NCBI GenBank assembly: GCA_021810805.1
Contig: JAJZHW010000007.1
Coordinates: 58,956 to 122,955 of the forward strand
Origin: Nitrospirota bacterium
GTDB taxonomy: Bacteria > Nitrospirota > Leptospirillia > Leptospirillales > Leptospirillaceae
Length of the DNA stretch: 64,000 nucleotides
Direction: 5' to 3'
Part shown: one piece after another, positions 26,646 through 35,949 of the stretch
Layout: each line of letters starts with the position of its first letter
How positions within the stretch are numbered: the stretch's first letter is position 1
Program-made: the position numbers and the translations under genes
Notes under the pieces: model-generated
Seen by the model: the letters and a program-made list of their open reading frames with translations, nothing else
The model's database searches: none
What the model was told of the DNA's origin: nothing

Positions 26646-28062
26646 CAGAGCCCGGAGCCTTCGGCGTCTTCTCTCTCCCGGGCGCTTCCTGGCGGGACGG
26701 CTGACTCCGGAGGCTCTCTGCCTGAGCCTCATCTCCCCCAACGGCCGCCTCCCCTCCTCCGGGGACCGTCGATTCCCCCTGGACGGAGACGGCTGGGAGG
26801 CCGGCCTTTTGGAGATGGGACTGCCCAGGGAGGAGCGGGAGCGGACGCCCTTTCTCCTCTTCTGGCCCGATGAGAGAACCCTCACCGCCTCCGTCACGCT
26901 CCCGCCCTCCGTGACCGCCGGGGAACGGGAGACGGTCGCCGGCGCCGAGGTCGAGTCCCTCCTTCCCTGGCCGCTGGAGGAGACCCTTTTTTCCCTGATG
27001 CCCCAGAAGGGACAGCCCTCCCGTGTCCACATCTGGGCCGCCTCCCAATCCGAGGTGGGAGACTTCCTGCGCCGGCTCGAAGACTCCGGGCTCTCCCCCC
27101 GCTGGATCCTCCCCGAATCCCTCCTCCTTGCCGATCTTCTTCGTGAACGGCCCCCGACCCTCCATCCAAAGGGAGAGGGCGCAGCCGATCCGACGGGCAA
27201 GGTGCAAGGCATCATCCACGCCGAGAGCCACCGGGCGATCTGCCAGATCCTGGAAGCCCGTGCCGAGGGCGAAGACATTATCGCCGTCTCGGCCTGCAGG
27301 ACTCCCCCCGGAACATCCCCCCTCGATCGGGATCGCCGGATCCTCGACATGATCCTCTCCCTGGCGGCCTCGGCACCCTCCCTTCCCGAACGCTTTCTCT
27401 TCGATCAGCCTCTCGCCTCCGGAAGCCCCCTCCTCCCGCTGGCCTCACCCGTTGAGACCTTGCCCCGCCCGCTGGGAGAGCGAGCCTATCGCCTTCTCTC
27501 CCGCCTCTCTGGCGAGGAGATCTCCTCCCTGACCTTTCGCAAGGGGGCTCTGGCCTGGCAGGGAGACCGGGCCGAGATCCGCACGGGGATTCGCTCGCTG
27601 GCGGCCCTGTCCATGCTTCTGGTGGGGGTCCTGGTGGCCGATGGATCGGCGCATCTCTCCCGAATGGACCATCGGGTGGCCCGGGCCCGGGAGGCATTGG
27701 AGAGGGAGGCAAGAAAGGCCCTTCCCGACCATGCCATTGTCATGCCGGTGGAACAGCTGACCCAGGAGAAGGCGGCCCTTGATCGGCAACGCCACCTCCT
27801 CTCTCGGGGAGCCGACATCATTGGGCTCATGAAGACCATCACCACCGCTCCCCCTTCCGGCGTGAGGCTCGAGCTCGTCTCCCTGGCCATCAGCCGAAGG
27901 TTCGTCACCCTCTCCGGCAAAACGGAAAGCTTCAAGAGTGTGGATGCCATCAAAAGCTCCCTTGCCGCCACCGGGATGATCCATGACCTCTCCATTTTAA
28001 GCGCGGGGCTCGACATTGACCGCAAGACGGTGACATTCCGGATGAGAGGTCGCCATGACTAG
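26623..28062 (+). CDS. gspL: type II secretion protein L
   Basis: 479 residues. The cytoplasmic N-terminal part (about 1-310) has the actin-like PilM/GspL fold pattern (LTPEALCLSLI, EVESLLPWPLEETLFSLM). A single membrane segment lies near 324-345, followed by a coiled coil and a periplasmic ferredoxin-like domain with PilN-like features (ALDRQRHLLSRGADIIGLM cut short). GspL recruits GspE to the membrane and pairs with GspM. It overlaps gspN by 23 bp and gspM by 8 bp. Confidence 0.82.
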   Translation: MASRSLTDRARSLRRLLSPGRFLAGRLTPEALCLSLISPNGRLPSSGDRRFPLDGDGWEAGLLEMGLPREERERTPFLLFWPDERTLTASVTLPPSVTAGERETVAGAEVESLLPWPLEETLFSLMPQKGQPSRVHIWAASQSEVGDFLRRLEDSGLSPRWILPESLLLADLLRERPPTLHPKGEGAADPTGKVQGIIHAESHRAICQILEARAEGEDIIAVSACRTPPGTSPLDRDRRILDMILSLAASAPSLPERFLFDQPLASGSPLLPLASPVETLPRPLGERAYRLLSRLSGEEISSLTFRKGALAWQGDRAEIRTGIRSLAALSMLLVGVLVADGSAHLSRMDHRVARAREALEREARKALPDHAIVMPVEQLTQEKAALDRQRHLLSRGADIIGLMKTITTAPPSGVRLELVSLAISRRFVTLSGKTESFKSVDAIKSSLAATGMIHDLSILSAGLDIDRKTVTFRMRGRHD

Positions 28063-28663
28063 GGGAGAGATTTTTAAGGAGGCACGGGAGAGGGTTCGCA
28101 CGCAGTCAGACACCCTTCTTCGCCCTCTGCGGGTCGCCTATGAGCGGCTGACTCCTCGGGAAAAACGCCTCGTCCGGATCCTGGCCTCCCTGGTGGCGGG
28201 GATTGTTCTCTGGCAGGGGGTGACCTGGCTCTTCTGGGATCCCTATCAGGCCCGGAAGGCGGAGCTGGCCGACCTTCGTGACGAGACCCTCAAGGTTGCC
28301 AGCCTGGCCCGGGAGATCGAGTCCTCCCGGGCCCTGATCCAGACCCAGGCCCAACGCCTGGCCCGGGAGGAGCGCGGGTTCTCCCTGATCGCCACCCTCG
28401 AAGAGGAGGCGGACCGGGCCCACATCAAATCCCGGATCACCCGGATGACCCCCCGCTCCCTGCCGCCGGAGGGGGCCTACCGGATCGCCATGGTCTCTTT
28501 GGAGATCGACTCGGTGGACCTTCCCCATGCCCTGTTCTTCCTGGCCAGGATCCAGCGCTCTCCCCATTTCATTCGCGTCACCCGGCTCTCCATGAAGCGC
28601 CGGTTCAACGACCACTCAAAGATTGATCTGAGCCTCGATGTGGAAGCCGTTCAGCCCTCCTAG
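28055..28663 (+). CDS. gspM: type II secretion protein M
   Basis: 202 residues with a short cytoplasmic part containing LTPREKRLVRI, the classic GspM motif just before the membrane helix (about 43-62). A heptad-like coiled coil (about 70-115) and a small alpha/beta periplasmic domain follow. It forms the inner-membrane platform with GspL and GspC. Overlaps with both neighbours show tight translational coupling. Confidence 0.85.
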   Translation: MTRGEIFKEARERVRTQSDTLLRPLRVAYERLTPREKRLVRILASLVAGIVLWQGVTWLFWDPYQARKAELADLRDETLKVASLAREIESSRALIQTQAQRLAREERGFSLIATLEEEADRAHIKSRITRMTPRSLPPEGAYRIAMVSLEIDSVDLPHALFFLARIQRSPHFIRVTRLSMKRRFNDHSKIDLSLDVEAVQPS

Positions 28664-29753
28664 CTCCCGCACTCCCGAGCCGGGCTCTCCTGAACCGGTC
28701 ACTCCCGAGCCGCTCTGCGCCGAAAAGGAGGGACGGCTCGGCCATGACCGGGGCGTGGTCCTGATCCTCGTCCTCTTCATGATCCTCCTCCTGACCGGAG
28801 TGATCACCCGATTTGTCCTGACAAGCCGGGCCTTCCTTCGGCAGACGGAGATCTATGCCCACAGCGTCTCCGCCCTATACATCGCCCGGGCCGCCATCGC
28901 CATCGCCAAGGTTGCCCTCGTCGAAAGTCTCCAGATGGCCACCCAGTCGGGGATGAATGTCGTCACCACCGCCCAGCCCTGGGCCACCCCCATCATCAAC
29001 TATCCCGTCTCCAATGCCGGCTTCGTCTCGGGGCTGGTCACCGACGAGGCCAGCAAGTTCAACATCAACATGCTCACGGGGGTGGGGGGAGCCATCGACC
29101 CTCACCGCCTGATCCAGTTCACCCGCCTCTTCACCTCGGTGGGGGCCGATCCCGCCCTCCTGCCGGCCATCTCGCAGTGGGTGACACCCGCCCCCAACAT
29201 GGCAGGACCTCCTGGGCCCTACGGGGGGTTTGTCCCGCCTTACCGCAACCGGGGGGGCCCCATGGACGTCCTCTCGGAGCTTCACCAGATCGCAGGAATG
29301 ACCGAGGGGGCCTATCAGGCCCTCGAGCCCTACCTGACCGTCTACACTCCGGGGCAGATCAACGTCAATACCGCGAGCCCCACGGTCCTGGCCGCCCTCG
29401 ATCCCGGGATCACCCCGGCGATCGCCCAGCAGATCGTGGCCCGACGGCCCTTTCTCACCTTGGCACAATTCCAGCAGGCGGTGGGGCCCTCGATCTTTGC
29501 CAACATCTCGGGAGATGTGACCCTCACGAGCCAGATTTTCTCGGTGAGCGCCGTGGGGATCGCAGGGGAGACCAAGGTGGCGATCCGGGCGGTGCTCTCG
29601 ATCAACGGGATGCAGACCCAGACCCTCGCCTATAGAATCGGCGGCAATCGGCTGCTCTATCAGATCGACACCCTTCTCCGGAACGCCCCCCTGCCGCCGG
29701 CTGGGGGAGAGGTCCCGACGATCCCCGTCCTTCAGGCCGGGGGTGGGCCGTAG
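28638..29753 (+). CDS. gspK: type II secretion minor pseudopilin K
   Basis: 371 residues. A Pro/Glu-rich leader of about 39 residues ends at DRG^VVLILVLFMILLLTG, a GspK-type prepilin cleavage region lacking the +5 glutamate as usual for this tip pseudopilin. The large alpha domain contains DEASKFNINML and the conserved INVNTASPTVLAAL helix-hairpin-like motif. It ends the operon. GspK normally forms a tip complex with GspI and GspJ, and neither is present here. Confidence 0.85.
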   Translation: MWKPFSPPSSRTPEPGSPEPVTPEPLCAEKEGRLGHDRGVVLILVLFMILLLTGVITRFVLTSRAFLRQTEIYAHSVSALYIARAAIAIAKVALVESLQMATQSGMNVVTTAQPWATPIINYPVSNAGFVSGLVTDEASKFNINMLTGVGGAIDPHRLIQFTRLFTSVGADPALLPAISQWVTPAPNMAGPPGPYGGFVPPYRNRGGPMDVLSELHQIAGMTEGAYQALEPYLTVYTPGQINVNTASPTVLAALDPGITPAIAQQIVARRPFLTLAQFQQAVGPSIFANISGDVTLTSQIFSVSAVGIAGETKVAIRAVLSINGMQTQTLAYRIGGNRLLYQIDTLLRNAPLPPAGGEVPTIPVLQAGGGP

Positions 29754-29945
29754 AGGAAACAGACCCAGGAAGCCTTTTTTCGCATGACAGCCCATGTATC
29801 TGGCCGGGTTCAAGGGGGAAACTGCGGATTGGGAGAGACCATGGGTCTTGTTGAGGGGGAAGGACAAGAGAGCCCGAGGGAGCCTGACTCGAAATGGATC
29901 CATCAAGCCCCGGGGTCTGAGAGAAGAAGGAGAGGGAGCTCCGCT

Positions 29946-31649
29946 CTAGGAGAAGGAGCGGACGCGCATGCGGTTCAGGTTCAAGGCCAGCTTGCGACCC
30001 AGGCCGTGGAAGGTGGTGGCATAGAGAAAGGTCGAGGGGAACATCTGCCGGCCATCCTCGACCACGCGCTCGATGGGGCGTCCCCTCACATGCTCCACCG
30101 TGTCCGGCACGACATAGCAGCCAATGGTGAGCACTCTTTTCCGTAGCTCCGCCAAGGCCTCGGCACTGCGTTCGCTGATCTGACAATCGGTGAGAACAAT
30201 GGCCGCATCGTATTGATGTCCCGTTCGCTCGATCATCGGCAGGAGGTTCTGGAACCCCTCCATCTCGTCCGGCTGGATGAGATTGAGTTCGTCGGGGGCC
30301 ATTCGGAACTGGAACCGGCTCGAACAGGAGACGACATCGAAGGTGGAGGCCACCTTGGAGAGGGCGATCACCTGGGCCAGATGGGAGGCATAGTAGTGAG
30401 GCCACCCGTCCATGGAAAAGGAGAAGTCCACGATGGCAAGGATCCGAAGTTCGGTCGCACCCTCCCGGAAGGGAGAGGGACGGTTCATCACCTTGAGGGT
30501 GGGCGCAAAGAGCTTCTGGGATATCAGCCGGCCGGTCAGCCCCGCAAGCGGAGCATCCTCGAATCCCACCTTTAAAAAGCGGGCGAGACTGCGGGTCTCG
30601 GAGCGGATCAGCCCCAGATCCCACGGCCAGACCTCCCGGCGGTGAGAGGGAGGGATAAACAGGGGGATCTCCCCGGACATCCGTAACAGGGAGGGAGCGT
30701 CCTGGGTTGCCCCCAGCCCCTTGCCGGTTGGGGAAGCCTTGCCACCCCGCCCCCCTTCGGCCCCATACCCGTGGGTCGTGTCGGGAGCCCGATAGTCCCA
30801 GTCCGGAGGCGGACCCTCCTGGCCTTTCTCCTTCTCCCCCGACGAGCGGCCAAAGGCCCCGCCACCCCCCGACCCCGAGCCACTCCCGCCTCCGGCACTC
30901 CCGGAGTCGGGGTTTCGGGCCGAGACCCCCTCCGGACCTCGTCCCCCCTGACCCGAGCGATCAAAAACCTTCCGCCATTTGGCATAAAACTCCCAGACAC
31001 GGTCGAGGCTCTCCTCCCGGCTCCCGGCCTCGGCTGTCCGATCCAGGGCCTCCCGAAAATCCCCCAAAAATTCCCGGTAGGTCGCCAAAAGGCGATAACG
31101 GCTCAGAAGAATGCCGGATCGGACAAGAAGGGGATGGCGCTCGTGAGGAAGTTGACCCGCGCCGCCCAGGGCCTTCAGAAGGAGGATCTCGCCCAGGACA
31201 AAGGGGTCGAAGCTCTGGCGAAAGGTATTGATGGCGAGACGTTTTTTTCTCACGCGGATCGGATAGAGTGCCTCGTAAAGCGGGGCGAAGGTCTCCGGGG
31301 GAAGACCGAGCCGTTGGATCTGGAACCGGTCGGTCCGGTAGTCCTCAAAGAGGGTGACAAGGCCGGGAGGCAGCGAGAGAAGTTCGGCCTCCTCCCCCTC
31401 GAGACGAAGGCCGGAGCGGATCTTCCCCAGCTCGTGCATGGAGAGAAGCTCCAAAAGGAGCGGGACCTCCGGATGTCTTGCCAGAGAGCGGACCCCCAAC
31501 GAGAGGGTCCGGGCGGAGGAGTTCCACTGGGGACGATCGGTGTCCGGGCGCAGGGAGATGCGCACAGGGATCCCCCCCGAAAAGCGTGAAGAGAGAATGG
31601 AGAGCCGACGCTCGAGACTCCTCAGATCGGACTGACGGGAGGAGGCCAC
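29946..31649 (-). CDS. von Willebrand factor A domain protein, NorD-like
   Basis: 567 residues starting with GTG directly after the TAG of the ATPase gene, hence coupled. An N-terminal helical domain (about 1-240) is followed by a low-complexity Gly/Ser linker (about 245-300), and a VWA domain forms the C-terminal third with a complete MIDAS first motif DFSFSMDG. The pairing of a MoxR-class AAA+ ATPase and a VWA protein is the NorQ-NorD / CbbQ-CbbO scheme, used to activate or load metal in partner enzymes. Here the partner is most likely the cbb3 oxidase encoded upstream. No signal peptide is present. Confidence 0.8.
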   Translation of the reverse strand: MASSRQSDLRSLERRLSILSSRFSGGIPVRISLRPDTDRPQWNSSARTLSLGVRSLARHPEVPLLLELLSMHELGKIRSGLRLEGEEAELLSLPPGLVTLFEDYRTDRFQIQRLGLPPETFAPLYEALYPIRVRKKRLAINTFRQSFDPFVLGEILLLKALGGAGQLPHERHPLLVRSGILLSRYRLLATYREFLGDFREALDRTAEAGSREESLDRVWEFYAKWRKVFDRSGQGGRGPEGVSARNPDSGSAGGGSGSGSGGGGAFGRSSGEKEKGQEGPPPDWDYRAPDTTHGYGAEGGRGGKASPTGKGLGATQDAPSLLRMSGEIPLFIPPSHRREVWPWDLGLIRSETRSLARFLKVGFEDAPLAGLTGRLISQKLFAPTLKVMNRPSPFREGATELRILAIVDFSFSMDGWPHYYASHLAQVIALSKVASTFDVVSCSSRFQFRMAPDELNLIQPDEMEGFQNLLPMIERTGHQYDAAIVLTDCQISERSAEALAELRKRVLTIGCYVVPDTVEHVRGRPIERVVEDGRQMFPSTFLYATTFHGLGRKLALNLNRMRVRSFS

Positions 31650-32996
31650 CTAGGTGTCCTTTCGGGGACTTTCTCGGGGAGGGGCGGGTCGGCGAAAGGC
31701 TCCGTCGAGAACCTGCTCGATCGCCTCCAGTTGCTCCTCGTCGGGATATCCGTGCTGGTCATGGGAAATCAATCGATTGAGCCAGAGCCCCCGGGCGGCG
31801 GAGATGGGGTCGGCGCCGTCGAGAATGGACTGCCCCCAGTTCTTGATATGGCGTGTGGAAAGCGGCGCGGAGAGGTGTCCCTGCTTGTAGGCCTCCCGCA
31901 AGGTCGCCGCGACGTTCATGATGCTTTGCGCAATCCCGGGAGGAAGACCCTGTTTTTTGAAGATTTCCCGTTCAAGTTCGGTGTTGTAGTCGACAAAGAC
32001 GATGGATTGGAATCGGTCGAGAAGGGATTCGTCGAGATCGTGGGTCTGGGAGTAAGATGCCCCGATGTTGCTGGTGGCGCAGAACTGGATCCGGTCGAGG
32101 GGAACCGAGATCACATCCCCCGTAATGAAGTCGTGGAGCTCGTAATGTTCGAGCACGGGATCGATCGCCTTGAGAATCAGGTTTCGGGCAGCCCGGGAGG
32201 CCCGGTTGAGCTCATCGAAGACCACCGCGATCCGCTCTCCTTCATGGGCGAGCCGAAAGACACGCTTGAGGGGACCTTCGACGCGAGTCCAATCACCCAA
32301 TGTCTGGGCGATGACGGAGAGCGGCACATCGGAATACTCCCGGGAGAGGGTCATCATCATGCGCATCTTTTCCTGGGGCCCGATGGGAATGGGCTTCGAC
32401 AAGAGGTCATAATCCTCCATACCGTCGGAGCAGGGAATCATGACGATCTGGTCGATACGCCCTTCATTCTTCAGTGTTTGCAGGTGTTCGATCACGATGG
32501 AAAAGGTTTTCCCTGAGCCTGTCGGACCATACAGCAGGACGGAAAATCCTTTTTCGAAGATCGTTCGAAGAGAAAAGGGGTCGGGAGCCGGGAGAATGGA
32601 GAGAGCCTCTTCTGCGGGATCGAGAGGGAGCTCCTTCGTGTCGGCGCTCTTCATAAAGGAGCCTCCTTTTTCGGAATCGGCGGAAGCCTTCTTCCTGACG
32701 CCGAAGAACTCTGAGGACGGAGGAAGAACCTTCTTTTTCCGGAAGTAGAGATAGACGAAAAAAAGAAAAATGGCGATGACGGCCATTCCCCATGTCATGA
32801 CAAGGACGGCCAGGCTCGGGGAGAAATAGTGAAAGTTGGCGCCAAGAATCAGGAGAAAGATGGAGAGGGTAATGAAGACGAAGATCCCATAGCTGATTCG
32901 GCGAAAGACGGGAGAAAAGGAACGACTGCCAAGGATGAGGAGCCCCAGGATCACCACATAACTGATAACAGCACCGAATCCTGCATTACTTCCCAT
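31650..32996 (-). CDS. MoxR-type AAA+ ATPase (NorQ/CbbQ-like) with N-terminal membrane domain
   Basis: 448 residues. Residues 1-86 contain three membrane segments (about 8-25, 33-53, 61-86), then a charged linker, then an AAA+ domain with Walker A GPTGSGKT (157-164), Walker B IAVVFDELNR and sensor ATSNIG. Typical NorQ/CbbQ proteins are soluble and about 270-330 residues. An internal ATG at codon 115 (32654) has a near-perfect AAGGAGG 7 nt upstream (32662-32668), so a soluble 334-residue form may also be made, in the usual family size. It lies downstream of the oxidase gene, 129 bp away beyond a terminator, and is coupled to the VWA gene. Confidence 0.82.
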   Translation of the reverse strand: MGSNAGFGAVISYVVILGLLILGSRSFSPVFRRISYGIFVFITLSIFLLILGANFHYFSPSLAVLVMTWGMAVIAIFLFFVYLYFRKKKVLPPSSEFFGVRKKASADSEKGGSFMKSADTKELPLDPAEEALSILPAPDPFSLRTIFEKGFSVLLYGPTGSGKTFSIVIEHLQTLKNEGRIDQIVMIPCSDGMEDYDLLSKPIPIGPQEKMRMMMTLSREYSDVPLSVIAQTLGDWTRVEGPLKRVFRLAHEGERIAVVFDELNRASRAARNLILKAIDPVLEHYELHDFITGDVISVPLDRIQFCATSNIGASYSQTHDLDESLLDRFQSIVFVDYNTELEREIFKKQGLPPGIAQSIMNVAATLREAYKQGHLSAPLSTRHIKNWGQSILDGADPISAARGLWLNRLISHDQHGYPDEEQLEAIEQVLDGAFRRPAPPRESPRKDT

Positions 32997-33059
32997 GTAA
33001 ACGAGTCCCCTTTCATCGCCGAGCCCTCCCTAAGCCGGAGGAGAAGATTCACCCGAAGG

Positions 33060-33095
33060 AAAAAAAAAGGGGGGCAGCAAATCGCCACCCCCCTT
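33060..33095 (-). terminator. intrinsic terminator of the oxidase gene
   Basis: On the minus strand AAGGGGGG and CCCCCCTT arms (33095-33088 and 33074-33067) form an 8-bp stem with a 13-nt loop, followed by a continuous run of T (complement of A at 33060-33068). It lies 30 bp after the cbb3 subunit I stop codon. Some read-through into the ATPase gene is possible. Confidence 0.8.
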
Positions 33096-33125
33096 TGGAA
33101 AACCGGAAAACCCTGTGACGTCCGA

Positions 33126-34508
33126 CTAGGCCTTAACTTCGGAAGGATTGTAAGGAACAGCCTTGTGGGCCGGAGCCGTCGCAGTGCGGTAGAGATTGTA
33201 GAGGAAGATCCACTGTCCCGTAATGATCATGAAACCGCCCCAGGACCGGGCCACCATGTAGGGGTGGGAGGCCTGAATGGACGCGACATAGGGGATCTCG
33301 TAAACCTTCGCGGCAGCCTGAATGAGTCCGGCAGCGGTGAGCGAGGTCCAGAAGATGATGAATCCGATGGTCATGAGCCAGTAGTGATAGAGCTCAAGGG
33401 TCGGGTTGAACTTGCGCTTCAGAAGCCGCTCGAGACCATAGTACATGGCACCGATCTCCACGAAGGAGGAGAAGCCCAGAAGAGCCAGATGGGCGTGGGC
33501 CACGATCCAGTGGGTCCCGTGGATATACCAGTTGATCGCGCGGGTCTGCTGGAATCCGCCCTGGAAGAAGAGGGGGATACCCATCAGGGTTCCGGTGATC
33601 GCCCAGCGAAGAGCGGGAACTTCGACGAAGAGCTTCCACTTGCCCTGCATGGTGAGAAGGGCGTTGGCGATGAAGGCCATTCCCGGCACGAGAATCAACA
33701 CGCCGGAAACGGAGGCAAAGGACTTGAGCCACTCAGGAACGGGAGCACCCATCATGTGGTGAGCTCCAGGAGTGGAGTAGAAGGCGAAGAGACCCCAGAA
33801 GGTCAGATGCGCCAGCTTGTGGCTGTAAAGGGGGTTTCCCGAGAGCTTCGGAATCAGGTACATGGCGATACCGATGGAGATCGGGGTGATCCAGATGCCG
33901 AGCTGATTGTGGGCGTTCCACCAGGTGATGAGGGCCTCGTTAAGACCGGTCACATGGAAAACCTCCACAGACTGGGACATGGAGTACACCGTGACGAGGT
34001 AAAGGAGACCGGCCATCATGATCCAGGTGGTCGGGTAAATGCCCTTCACTGTACGGGTCAGGACGGTCATCCACACGTTCACGCCAAGGGGAACGAGGAT
34101 GAAGGCGATCACATAGATGTCGATCGGCCAGGCGAAGTCAGAGTACTCGCGACCAGAGCTCATACCGAGGTCGAGAGAGACGTCTGCGACCATGATGCCA
34201 AGGTTCCAGAGCCAGATGTTCATGACGCCGAGCCGTTCGCTCCAGAGCTTCGTTCCGCAGAGAACGGGGGTCATGTAGTACATGGCGGCGGCAAAGGCCA
34301 TCGAGATCCATGCATAGATCACCGTCAGGACGTGGACCGGCCGAATGTGCCCGAAGTTCAGGTAGGGTGTACCCGCGAGAACATCAGGGTAAGACAGTTT
34401 GAGCGAGGTCACGAACCCAAGGGTCGTTCCCATCGCCAGCCAGAAGACGGAGGAAATAATCGCCGTCTTTGCTGCGGTACCGTTCGGAATTTCTTTGTTG
34501 GAAGCCAT
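33126..34508 (-). CDS. ccoN: cbb3-type cytochrome c oxidase subunit I
   Basis: 460 residues, about twelve membrane helices. The metal ligands are all in place: His59 and His340 for the low-spin heme, His338 for the high-spin heme, and His200, His250 and His251 for CuB. The cross-linked tyrosine specific to cbb3 oxidases is Tyr244. The spacings (200 to 250 is 50, 250 to 338 is 88, Tyr six before the His pair) match Pseudomonas stutzeri CcoN (207/257/258, 345/347, Tyr251). This separates it from NorB. No ccoO or ccoP gene is adjacent, so electron-donating subunits must be encoded elsewhere. A promoter lies 86 bp upstream and a terminator directly downstream. Confidence 0.93.
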   Translation of the reverse strand: MASNKEIPNGTAAKTAIISSVFWLAMGTTLGFVTSLKLSYPDVLAGTPYLNFGHIRPVHVLTVIYAWISMAFAAAMYYMTPVLCGTKLWSERLGVMNIWLWNLGIMVADVSLDLGMSSGREYSDFAWPIDIYVIAFILVPLGVNVWMTVLTRTVKGIYPTTWIMMAGLLYLVTVYSMSQSVEVFHVTGLNEALITWWNAHNQLGIWITPISIGIAMYLIPKLSGNPLYSHKLAHLTFWGLFAFYSTPGAHHMMGAPVPEWLKSFASVSGVLILVPGMAFIANALLTMQGKWKLFVEVPALRWAITGTLMGIPLFFQGGFQQTRAINWYIHGTHWIVAHAHLALLGFSSFVEIGAMYYGLERLLKRKFNPTLELYHYWLMTIGFIIFWTSLTAAGLIQAAAKVYEIPYVASIQASHPYMVARSWGGFMIITGQWIFLYNLYRTATAPAHKAVPYNPSEVKA

Positions 34509-34593
34509 ACCCCCTCCTTAAATTGGCACGGATAGAAGGAACTGCCGACCTGTAACGGCCCGTCCCGGACCCTTACATTTCAGCCCACGAATC

Positions 34594-34622
34594 AGTATAC
34601 AAAAGCCATTTTGGATTCGCAA
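34594..34622 (-). promoter_or_regulatory. sigma70-type promoter of the cbb3 subunit I gene
   Basis: On the minus strand TTGCGA (34622-34617, 4/6) and TATACT (34599-34594, 5/6) are spaced by 17 bp in an AT-rich gap. The predicted 5' leader is about 80 nt. The remaining sequence between 34623 and 34731 is AT-rich with no gene. Confidence 0.6.
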
Positions 34623-34731
34623 GGGCTTGAAGGAATTTTTTTTATCACTTCAAGTGTCCGATTCTTAACAAAAAAACAAAATTTTTTCCTGGGTCTTTTC
34701 TGGAATGGCGCCGGATCCCCTGAAATTTTTG

Positions 34732-35949
34732 CTATTTTTCTCCGGATTTTTCTCCGGACCCGGCACGGAGTGTCATCAGCGTCATTTCAGGAATCATCCC
34801 CACCCGGACAGGAATCCCGTAATACCCCAGCCCCGCGCTGACGTGGAGGCGATGGCCGCGGCAATGGGGGTCCGGCGAAGAAAAGAGGCCCACCGGGAAC
34901 CTGAAAAAGAGGGAGGCCAGACTCGGCAGAGGCGGATGGCCACCAATCTGCCCCCCATGGGTATGGCCTGCCAGTGTCAGATGAGCCTTCCGGCACAGGG
35001 GACCCTCCCACAACGTCGGTTGATGGACGAGGGCAAGAACGAATTCATCCGGGCGAACCTCCGTCAATGCCCTCTCGACATTGGGGCCACAGTCGGGGGC
35101 GCACTCCGCTCCCGCCGGATCGTCGACTCCCACAACCCGCACCTTTCCGCCGGTCCCGGTCTCCAAGAGGCGACTTTCATTTTTCAACACCGGAAATCCA
35201 TGGCGGCGCATCACCGCACAGGACTCCTTTCCGAGGGTCCAGTACTCATGGTTTCCCAGGACGGCGACCGTTCCGAGATTCCCGGAAAGAGGGGCAAAGA
35301 TCCGTTCGAAGATCCCTGCCTCCTCCTCCCGGTGGTCGATCACGTCCCCGGTGATGGCCAGAATATCCGGGGCCGTCCTTTTGACAAACTCCGCAATGGT
35401 TCGAAGGCGCCCCTCTCCCTGCCAGGCCCCTACATGAAGATCGGAGAGATGCAGGACCGTCAGACCATCCAGTCGAGGATCGAGCCCCTCAAATGAGAGG
35501 GTGAGTCGAATGAGGCGAGGAGGAAGAAATCGTGCGCCCAAGGCCGATACAAGGAGAAGAAGGGTCAAAAAGCCTCCCCCCTGCAAGGCCCAAAGCGAAT
35601 AATCGGCTGGCAAAGCCCCACCGCGTGCAGACCGTCCCTCCCCAGAAAGGAGAGTCTTGACCACAGGGACGAGTGCGCCAAGGCCGGCCCCGATCCAGAA
35701 GCTTCCCAGAGCAAAATACCAAAGGAAGAAGGTCTGGGAAAAAATCCGGACTCTGGGGAGAACATCACGAAAGGAAAGAATCAGCCAGAGGGGGAGGAGC
35801 ATGGAAAAAAGAGAAAAGAGCTGGACTCCTTCCCCTAGGGGAGCCGGGCCACGGCTTCGGAGGAGAAGGATGAAAAGGACGTTGAGAATCTCATAGAGAA
35901 CGAGGGCGCTCCAGAGGATCCGGAGGAAGCGGCGGCGATGGTCCTTCAA
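34732..35949 (-). CDS. membrane-anchored metallophosphoesterase
   Basis: 405 residues. Four hydrophobic segments in the first 150 residues are followed by a calcineurin-like phosphoesterase domain with all metal motifs: DLHVG, GDVID, GNHEYW, a central VHQP and GHTHGGQ. The architecture resembles YkuE/YaeI-type enzymes such as UDP-2,3-diacylglucosamine or other lipid pyrophosphohydrolases, but the substrate is unknown. Its start overlaps the mlaD stop by 4 bp, so it is the last gene of the Mla operon, which supports a role in envelope lipid metabolism. Confidence 0.82.
   Translation of the reverse strand: MKDHRRRFLRILWSALVLYEILNVLFILLLRSRGPAPLGEGVQLFSLFSMLLPLWLILSFRDVLPRVRIFSQTFFLWYFALGSFWIGAGLGALVPVVKTLLSGEGRSARGGALPADYSLWALQGGGFLTLLLLVSALGARFLPPRLIRLTLSFEGLDPRLDGLTVLHLSDLHVGAWQGEGRLRTIAEFVKRTAPDILAITGDVIDHREEEAGIFERIFAPLSGNLGTVAVLGNHEYWTLGKESCAVMRRHGFPVLKNESRLLETGTGGKVRVVGVDDPAGAECAPDCGPNVERALTEVRPDEFVLALVHQPTLWEGPLCRKAHLTLAGHTHGGQIGGHPPLPSLASLFFRFPVGLFSSPDPHCRGHRLHVSAGLGYYGIPVRVGMIPEMTLMTLRAGSGEKSGEK

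Noticed and set aside
33126..34508. Nitric oxide reductase NorB as identity of the oxidase gene
   Set aside because: The cbb3-specific tyrosine is at the expected place (Tyr244, six residues before the His pair), and all ligand spacings equal those of CcoN.
32829..34535. 568-codon plus-strand frame opposite the cbb3 subunit I gene
   Set aside because: The minus strand encodes a protein with all catalytic ligands; the plus-strand product is low-complexity and has no ribosome site.
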